Part shown: positions 57,690 to 64,000 of the stretch, piece by piece
Position numbering within the stretch: the first letter of the stretch is position 1
Layout: each line of letters starts with the position of its first letter
NCBI GenBank assembly: GCA_036186865.1
Contig: AP025055.1
Coordinates: 3,592,912 to 3,656,911 of the forward strand
Length of the DNA stretch: 64,000 nucleotides
Direction of reading: 5' to 3'
DNA from: Eustoma russellianum
Lineage: Eukaryota; Streptophyta; Magnoliopsida; Gentianales; Gentianaceae
Translations under genes and position numbers: made by a program
Notes under the pieces: generated by a model
The model's database searches: none
What the model was told of the DNA's origin: nothing
Seen by the model: only the letters and a program-made list of their open reading frames with translations

Positions 57690-59427
57690 CAGACGAATGG
57701 TATGGGTAGTGGTCTCTCTATATAAGAAAAAAAGAGACGCGCAGTATTGTGGGAATTATAGGGGGATTAAATTTCTAAGTCATACTATGAAGTTATGGGA
57801 GGGAGTAATCGACACTAGAATTACGAAACTCAAGTTACGGTAAACCAGTTTGGTTTTATGCTAAGACGGTCAAATATGGAAGCAATACACATTTTAAGGA
57901 GATTGATGGAGAAGTATAGAGAGAAGAAGTGCGATCTATATATGGTTTTCATCGATCTTGAAAAAGCATATGATAGTGTGCCACGCAAACTGCTATGGGA
58001 TAGTCTACACGCAAGAGGTGTTTCTATGAAGTATATAAACATAATTAGAGATATGTATGTTATGACGAAAACAACCATTCATACGCCGGTAGGGAATACG
58101 AACTTCTTTCCAGTGGAGGTAGGCATCCATCAAGGGTCCGCTTTAAACCCATTCCTTTTTGCAGTTGTCCTAGATGAGTTGTCAAAGTCGATCCAAGAGA
58201 CAGTTCCATGGTGTATGCTTTTTGCTGACGATATTGTATTAGTCGCGGAAAGTAGACATAACCTGAGTATGAGATTAGAGGAGTGGCATGGTACTTTAGA
58301 GAGAAAAGACCTAAGGATTAGTCGTTCTAAGACTGAATATATTCACCGCGAATTCAGCGGCGTAGCCGATGATGAGAATAGCCAACTACCATCGAGGGTC
58401 AAGTGGTCTCAAAGGTAAGTAAGTTCAAGTACCTAGGATTATTTGTACAGAAAGATGGGGATATAGAGAGTGACGTAGCACATCGAGTTTAGGCAGGTTG
58501 GTGCAGGTGGAGGGCGGCCTCAGGGGTGCAGTGTGACAAGAGTTTTCCAATTAAGGTAAAGGGAACATTTTATAGGGTGGCAGTGCGGTCGGCAATGTTA
58601 TATGGAACAGACTGCTGGGCCATCAAGAGGACACAGTCACAGAAGATGCAAGTGGTAGAGATGAAGATGCTGAGGTGGATGTGTGGGCATACAAGGCTAG
58701 ACAAGATAAGAAATGAGGTATACAGAGAAACGTTAAGGAAGATTGAGATGGCTTGGGCATGTCAAGAAGAGACAGACAACGGCGTCTATCAGAGCAATTG
58801 AAAGCCTCACTGTAGAAGGAAAGAGGAGTAAAGGCAGGCCCAAACTGACGTGCGATGAGCAGATTAGGCATGACTTGCTAAAGTTGCACCTCTCTGAGGA
58901 CATGGTCCATGGTAGTAGTTCGTGGAGGCAGGTGATTAAGGTTAAAGAGGGGTAGACAAGATATAGGGCACCTTAGAGCATACTTAGAGGAGTAGATAAT
59001 ATTTGCACTTTAGTTTGACTTTGCATATTTTGTTTTGGTCTTTTTCTTTCAAATATCTGTGCATATTCACTATTATGACTATTTTAATATCGGAAGACTT
59101 TTGTATATGTTTAGGTTGACTTTTCACTTGTTTGTTTATGTTCTGCCGTTGTTTTATACTATATGTACATATACATGTTATGAGTATTTTAATACCGACA
59201 GCCTCCTCTTTGTATTTGCTGAATTACCTCACTAACACACTAGCACATCATATCCTTATTATTGTGACGTTTAGGCAGGTACATATAGAGCCGGGGGTCT
59301 CACTGGAAGCAAACTCTCTATCCCTTGGGATAGAGGTATTGTTTGCCTGCCACTTACCCTCCCTAGCGATAGCTTTTGCTGTCGTTGGGAAATACTAGGT
59401 ACAATTGATTGATTGAGTTCATGTCTG
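57690..59427 (+). mobile_element. RTE-type LINE M, 5'-truncated
   Basis: It starts within RT (VVVSLYKKK...QYCGNYRGIKFLSH) and ends with the conserved plant RTE 3' region: GCCGGGGGTCTCACTGGAAG, GGGATAGAGGTA, TACCCTCCC, GGGAAATACTAGGTAC and a short TTGA repeat tail at 59411-59425. No clear target duplication was found. Confidence 0.85.
57858..58950 (+). pseudogene. RTE M reverse transcriptase, frameshifted
   Basis: The open part 57858-58418 has NMEAIHILRRLMEKYREKK, MVFIDLEKAYDSVPRKLLWD, GIHQGSALNPFLFAVVLDEL and the catalytic FADD (WCMLFADDIVLVAE). After a frame change it continues at 58526 (VAVRSAMLYGTDCWAIKRTQ, then MRWLGHVKKRQ near 58743 in another frame, and KGRPKLTCDEQIRHDL). At least three frame breaks and an upstream stop near 57841 make it inactive. 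Confidence 0.85.
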
Positions 59428-59913
59428 CTATTTCATTGTATTTTCCACCCTTATCCCGATCCCCATGCATGATCCACATGATGAATCTAAGCGGAACTAC
59501 TTGCTGAGAGATTCATTATCGCTCATCTCTTTATTATTCACCATCCAGACTCACAGGATCCCAAGCTGGATTTCATAGAGGACGAACCAAGAGAGTATGT
59601 CCCCGAGGGCTGGCTAGTAGATGTTTAGCGGCAGCTTTTGTATTTCGATATTTCAGCTTTGTACTTATGATGGTTGTACTGATGATGTTGTGATATTGCA
59701 TCTGGATGTAGTTTCATGTACTCATGTCGATGTTTATTTCAGTTTATGTTATCATGCTTCGCTATTCGATACGTGATATGACGATGTGTATACGCATGAT
59801 ACGATGCCTAGTACTTCTCGTAGCAGAGTACGGCGGCTGTACCGTGCCGAGACCTTAGTCCCGGGCGGGATGTTACATCGACACATCTCGGCTGGGCTTA
59901 TTTCCACATCTAC

Positions 59914-60552
59914 TTATCTCTCTGGGGGAACTTGGAATCTTTGGTGATGTCTCTTGGTGTTAGAATGTTCAGTTTTTGCCCACTTTCTTATTGCCTATGT
60001 TCTCGCGTTGGGATTTGTCTATGTCTGGCTTTTGAGGCTATACAGGGAATTTACTTGGCATTAGATTTTAGTTAGACTATTCTAGTAAACACATTGTGCA
60101 TTGTGCATTTGTATTATGAGCAAGTTGTTATTACTGTGTAAATCTAAAGGATTTTAACTTACAAAAAATATTCCGTAAGATGAAGGGTACACCAGATAGT
60201 GTGATATTGTCATGGAGCTAAAGAGAAATGGAGACTTGAAATCTACCTGAACTGATTTATTTCTTTAGGTAGCAGAGGGAAACGTGTTCTGTAGCCCTGG
60301 AATGAAGTTGAGTTTTAGTAGGGAAGAGGATTAGGGTATTTGGATTGGTAATACAAAAGTCTTAAAGGATTAGTGTATTTGGACTGGTAATACAAAAGGC
60401 TACCTGTCTGATAATGAAAGGTTGTTCTTTGGATTAAAAAAAAGGTAACGAAAGGTTGTTTTGGATTAGAAAAACAAAGGAGTCACACAGCAACTTAAGA
60501 GCTTCTACTAGCTTGCAAGTACCTAGATCTTTGGAGTCTCAGCCTCCTAAGG
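59914..60552. other. Displaced upstream DNA of the glucanase gene, no gene seen
   Basis: Before Copia J inserted, this sequence joined 43593 and so lay about 45 bp upstream of the glucanase TATA box. A ~40-bp direct duplication (GGATTAG(G/T)GTATTTGGA(T/C)TGG type) lies at 60328-60403. Confidence 0.7.
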
Positions 60553-60559
60553 ATACAGG

Positions 60560-61380
60560 TGGGGATGACAATCTCAGACAAGACACGAAAATACGATCCA
60601 AACCTGACACGTTTTTTGTAGGTACGGGTATAACCTTGATAGGTTTTGTGTATAAATCGGGTAAGACTCGAAAGTTACCCGCTAAGAACGGGTCATATCT
60701 GGGTATACCCGCAGGTTACCTATTTATACCCGTCATACCCGATTTTTTAAAAATATATTTTAAATATAAATTATAAATTAATAAAGTTTAAAAATTCCTA
60801 TCTAAAAAGTAAAAACCTAACCTAATCCCCCCATTCCATTCCCTATTTCCCTTCTTTGCTGTCCGCCGCCCCTTCCTTCTTAGTTTTTCCATTCCCTTAT
60901 CCCGGTCTCCTCTACAAAATGATGCAAATGTTGCAATTGCCATGACCTCCGCTGCCGCTACCCCCATAGACCATAACCCATCATCCTGTTGATTTATTGC
61001 TGATACATGGTGAACACTCGTGTATGATATAGCAATAGTACCAAGCACTCCCAGTCGAATTTAGCAACTTATGTATCTAAAAGTTCGTCATCTCCAATGT
61101 TCGAATATTGGGGTCTTTGTGCTGGGATAATTGTAACTGCACTATATTCCTCACCCTTACAACTTTCTTTTGGACGTTTAATCCAGTTTACTCTTATTAC
61201 ATGCATATCAACTATTAGCGCAGAGCATCATGACAAGTTCGTGGGTATACGCGACACACGACACGAAATCTGACATGTATAGTTTAGGTATCTACTTATA
61301 CACACGCGAAGCAAAGGGAAAGGTATGGTTATGGTAGTTAAATATCCAAAACCCGAAATACACGACCTGTTTGACACCTC
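60560..61380. mobile_element. Possible hAT-like non-autonomous element
   Basis: The left end GGGGATGACAAT and the inverted right end GAGGTGTCAAAC are similar, and both flanks carry (TA)CCCG/GGGTA-rich subterminal sequence, as in plant hAT-type elements. No 8-bp target duplication was found and no transposase is present. Confidence 0.35.
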
Positions 61381-61954
61381 GGGAAGCAAGTGGGTGCCTA
61401 GAATCGAAAGGCAATGCAGAAACTCCTAACCAATTCAAAACTTTGGAGTAGTCGGATGCTAATTTATGGAAGTTGATGCAGAAGAACTGTAATCACAACA
61501 ATATGGTTAAAAATAAGGAGCAAGCGCAATAGTAAATGAAAAGAATCATTACTAGGTGGTAATGGAATAGAAGCAGGTGATGTGCGTGGAGGGCATGTGA
61601 TGAAGGTGTTCTCTGGTCCGATGAATGTGAGTGTGTGCAGAGGTGCTATGATGAAGGTGATTTCCTGGGAAGGAGGAGGAAATCGAATGCTCTTTTCCAA
61701 AAGGAAATTCTTGCCCTGCATAGCTTCTTCCCGAGGGATGAACATCATGGAAATTGTTTTGTTGAAGAAAAAGGCTAAAGCCGGATGAATTTCCTAATTA
61801 ATTCAACAGAGTTGGAGAATATGGAGAAAGGTGGGATATGCATATTGGGGAAAACCTTCCACCAATGACCAGACAATGCCCCTTCAATCCATTTCCCTCC
61901 AAATCTTCTCTGCTGTTCAACGTTCTTTTGCATTAAAGTCCTACCACAGGCATA
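61381..61954. other. Spacer, no gene seen
   Basis: Open frames at 61464-61788 on both strands overlap in ordinary sequence and lack any recognisable motif. Confidence 0.4.
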
Positions 61955-63370
61955 CGTATGCCGGACAAAATGCTATCAAGTGTTCAGGCATATTACAATT
62001 TCAACATTCTTATTGGCAAAAGGTTTAACCTCACCCAAAAGCGTCCTTACTGGCTCAGCCCCAAAGAGCTGCGTGGAATATGTAAATCATGAGTCCAACG
62101 GCCTTCTAGATTGGGTGAAATCTTACACAGTTACCTATACAAGGTGTCTCCCCACAAATCAGGCCTTTGGTCTGGCAGCAAGGAACACCCACACTGTGCG
62201 CGTCCCTAGATTTGAACTCATGACCTCTTGTTAGCAATTTCCAATCTGATTACCAACTGGGATATGTCCTCGGACACAATTTCAAAATTCTGTTATCAGA
62301 TACTCCACTACTAGACTAGAGAATGGGTCCCACATTGTCACGTGGTTTCCAACTGTTTCTTACAATATAGTCTTTAGAAAATGGAAGATGATTTATCGTA
62401 ATACATTTTCACCGTTCTTTAACATCCAAGTCCTACCGCACGTGCACTGACAAAGCACTCAATTGTCCAAGACCAAATTCTGTTATCAAAGACTTGAATG
62501 GAGAAGGGTCCTGCATGGCCATGTGGTTCTCAACTGTTTATTACATGTTACCACCGATTTTTAACGTTCCTCTAACCGGAAGTTCTCGTTTTAGACTCTT
62601 TATCTTGTTTTTACACATTTAGAGTTCGTATGTTGGACTTCCTCTATTTTTATTTATTTATTCCTGATATAAGATATATTGCATGTCATTGTGAATATAA
62701 ATGACATATAAACAGATGACATTAATTGGCGTGTCTATTCACTAATCTTCTCCAAATTGCATGTGACCATTTAAAGAAACAGATGCAAAGCTTGCACTGT
62801 CTGAAAATTCCACATTGATCCTCTAAAATAATAAAAATTCACAACGGTAGATTATCCCTTTCAATGTAAAGTGTTCGATTGTGATGTTTGAAAGTAAAGT
62901 AAAAAAAGTGTATGTCTATATAGAATAAGGATGTGTGTTTATCAATTAGAGCGTTCCAGATTTACTAAACTTCTGCGTTTGCATAAGATCCACAGAGGGT
63001 CCGAATCGCTTTGCGATCTGATCTATGCCGGACAAAATGCTATCAAGTGTTATGCATTACAATTTACAAAATTCTGTTACCACACATGCACTGACAGAGC
63101 GCTCAATTGTCCAAGACTAAATTCTGTTATCAAAGACTTGAATGGAGAAGGGTCCCACATGGCCATGTGGTTCTCAACTGTTTCTTACATCTTACCAACG
63201 ACTTTTAACGTTTTTCTAACCTGAATCTCTTGTTTTCGACTTTATATCTTGTTTTTACACCATTTAGAGGTCGTACGTAGGGCTTCCTCTATTTTTATTT
63301 TTTTCCTGATATAAGATATATTACATGCATGTCACTGTGAAGATACAAAACATATAAATAGACGATAAGT
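61955..63370. repeat. Local duplication, at least two copies
   Basis: CCGGACAAAATGCTATCAAG...ACAATTT at 61961-62000 plus 62281-62720 recurs at 63028-63365, including AAAGACTTGAATGGAGAAGG and the CTGATATAAGATATATT block. A third partial copy of the GGGTCCCACAT...CAACTGTTTCTTACA stretch is at 62325-62365. The left copy contains the SINE. Confidence 0.85.
62005..62275 (-). mobile_element. tRNA-derived SINE
   Basis: On the minus strand a tRNA-like head carries a box A-like ATATCCCAGTTGG (62265-62253) and a box B-like GAGTTCAAATCTA (62219-62207), the RNA polymerase III promoter pair. The body includes GGGTGTTCCTTGC and GGGGCTGAGCC. A perfect 10-bp target duplication ACAATTTCAA flanks it (61995-62004 and 62276-62285). 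The empty site is seen in the neighbouring repeat copy near 63056. The overall pattern recalls plant Au-like SINEs, but I cannot confirm the family. Confidence 0.8.
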
Positions 63371-63680
63371 ACATACCAAAATAATATAACTGGACTTTGT
63401 ATTATATATACTAATTATATGAAACAAGCCTTCGTCATATGTTATATATATATATAAACATATATCAGGAGTGCCACCCTGCTCACCTCCACATAATTCA
63501 TCCTAGTAGTTATGAAGCATAGGTGCAGTACCAAAGTACGTACCATTTCCCTTCTTATATAAAAAAAATAATATAAGGGGGAAAGGGTCTCAACTCTTTT
63601 TTTTAAGCCTCAGGACGTAGTACAGTTGATACTTGTGTTTAGAATTGCTACCAACATTTCACTTTTTCCTTTTCTTTTTT
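63371..63680. other. AT-rich spacer, no gene seen
   Basis: TA runs near 63405 and 63445, nothing else identifiable. Confidence 0.4.
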
Positions 63681-64000
63681 CACCACAAAAAGAATTTCAT
63701 TTACCGACGAAAAATTTACCGATGAACCACGATTCGTCGGTGTTGCGTCGGTACTTTGCGACGCATTTGCGATACACTCATTTTCGTCGTTAATTGCGAC
63801 GAAAATACGATGAAAAGCATTGTCGCTAACAAAAAAGTAGTCATGTTAATACTTGCGTTTCAATTTCGTCGGTGTTTTGTCGGTGGTTCGTCGCTATTCT
63901 GTGTGTTTTATTCGTCGCTATGTAGTTTGTAGCGTTACGTCGCTATATCGTCGCTATTGTGTCGCTAAAATTCCAGAACACGGATAAAATAAATTCGTCG
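63681..64000 (+). mobile_element. CACTA (En/Spm-like) transposon terminus
   Basis: It begins CACCACAAAAAGAATTTCAT, one base from the CACTA start (CACTACAAAAA). A dense field of subterminal words follows: TTACCGACGAA, TTCGTCGGT, GCGACGAAAA and TCGTCGCTA in both orientations. This is the typical end structure of plant CACTA elements, where transposase binds. The element runs off the right edge, so the other end and any transposase are unseen. Confidence 0.75.

Larger units (their letters stand above)
55214..59877. mobile_element. Solo LTR L (Ty3-Gypsy-like), contains RTE copy M
   Basis: It starts TGTTACACCCCG and ends CGGGATGTTACA, with target duplication TCGGC/TCGAC (55209-55213 and 59878-59882, one mismatch). 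Excluding the RTE copy it is about 2.9 kb. No gag-pol is seen; open frames around 55816-56540 lie in repetitive CATGAT-rich sequence and look spurious. It is inserted in the Copia J 5' LTR. Confidence 0.82.
43599..59908 (-). mobile_element. Copia J, nested Ty1-Copia element upstream of the glucanase gene
   Basis: LTR copies at the two ends (43599-44198, and 54742-59908 with a nested insert) surround degenerate gag-pol on the minus strand. The 5-bp target duplication TCTAC is perfect (43594-43598 and 59909-59913). A primer-binding site and a polypurine tract flank the interior. Two later insertions lie inside: LINE K near the 3' LTR and solo LTR L in the 5' LTR. Without them the element would be about 5.4 kb. 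Many frame breaks suggest old age. Confidence 0.9.
54742..59908 (-). repeat. Copia J 5' LTR, interrupted by solo LTR L
   Basis: It begins TGTTGAGATTG at 54742 and ends TTTCCACA at 59908; 55214-59882 is inserted DNA plus duplicated target. The LTR proper is about 498 bp. It lacks about 110 bp present in the 3' LTR. Confidence 0.85.

Noticed and set aside
60788..61048. Minus-strand frame of 86 codons
   Set aside because: It lies in the possible hAT-like element, with no conserved domain and a basic low-complexity stretch.

Overview
The window is nuclear DNA of a flowering plant, most likely a eudicot. It has a single intact-looking host gene with short GT-AG introns, set in a deep nest of plant retrotransposons: LINEs of the DUF4283/zinc-knuckle type, RTE-type LINEs, Ty1-Copia elements, solo LTRs, a tRNA-derived SINE and one end of a CACTA transposon. 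AT/CA microsatellites and a 10-base run of N show an assembled plant scaffold. I did not try to name the species.

Layout. 1-2812: LINE (minus) running off the left edge. 3113-8163: Copia remnant (plus), split by a 2.7 kb solo LTR. 8164-12825: a LINE ORF1 remnant (minus), split by a 3.1 kb solo LTR of the same family. 13156-19015: an LTR element without recognisable pol, with 1.49 kb LTRs and a 141-bp tandem array. 19018-20640: RTE remnant. 21277-33258: a 12 kb Copia element (minus) with 5-bp target duplication CTCTG, an extra ORF downstream of pol, a deleted reverse-transcriptase core and a nested 2.5 kb solo LTR. 34093-36527: 5' part of another Copia element (minus). 36961-40470: gene relic, local duplications, a LINE 3' fragment and microsatellites. 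40658-43407: the host gene, a KORRIGAN-type membrane endo-1,4-beta-glucanase (GH9) on the minus strand in six exons coding 620 residues. 43599-59908: a degenerate Copia element (minus) with target duplication TCTAC, inserted 45 bp upstream of the glucanase TATA box. It contains a full-length LINE (44255-50478) and a long solo LTR (55214-59877), which itself holds an RTE copy. 59914-64000: displaced upstream DNA of the glucanase gene, a possible hAT-like element, local duplications, a SINE with a 10-bp target duplication, and a CACTA terminus.

The genes do not form a pathway. The functional question is how the glucanase is expressed now that its core promoter is separated from its former upstream DNA by about 16.3 kb of nested retroelements, with a same-sense LTR directly next to it. 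I found no defence system, CRISPR array, operon or clearly new protein system. The less expected signals are repeated imperfect-hairpin arrays in LTRs, perfect palindromes conserved between solo LTRs, a LINE 3' hairpin whose stem changes in a compensatory way between copies, and a GC-AG intron in the glucanase gene.
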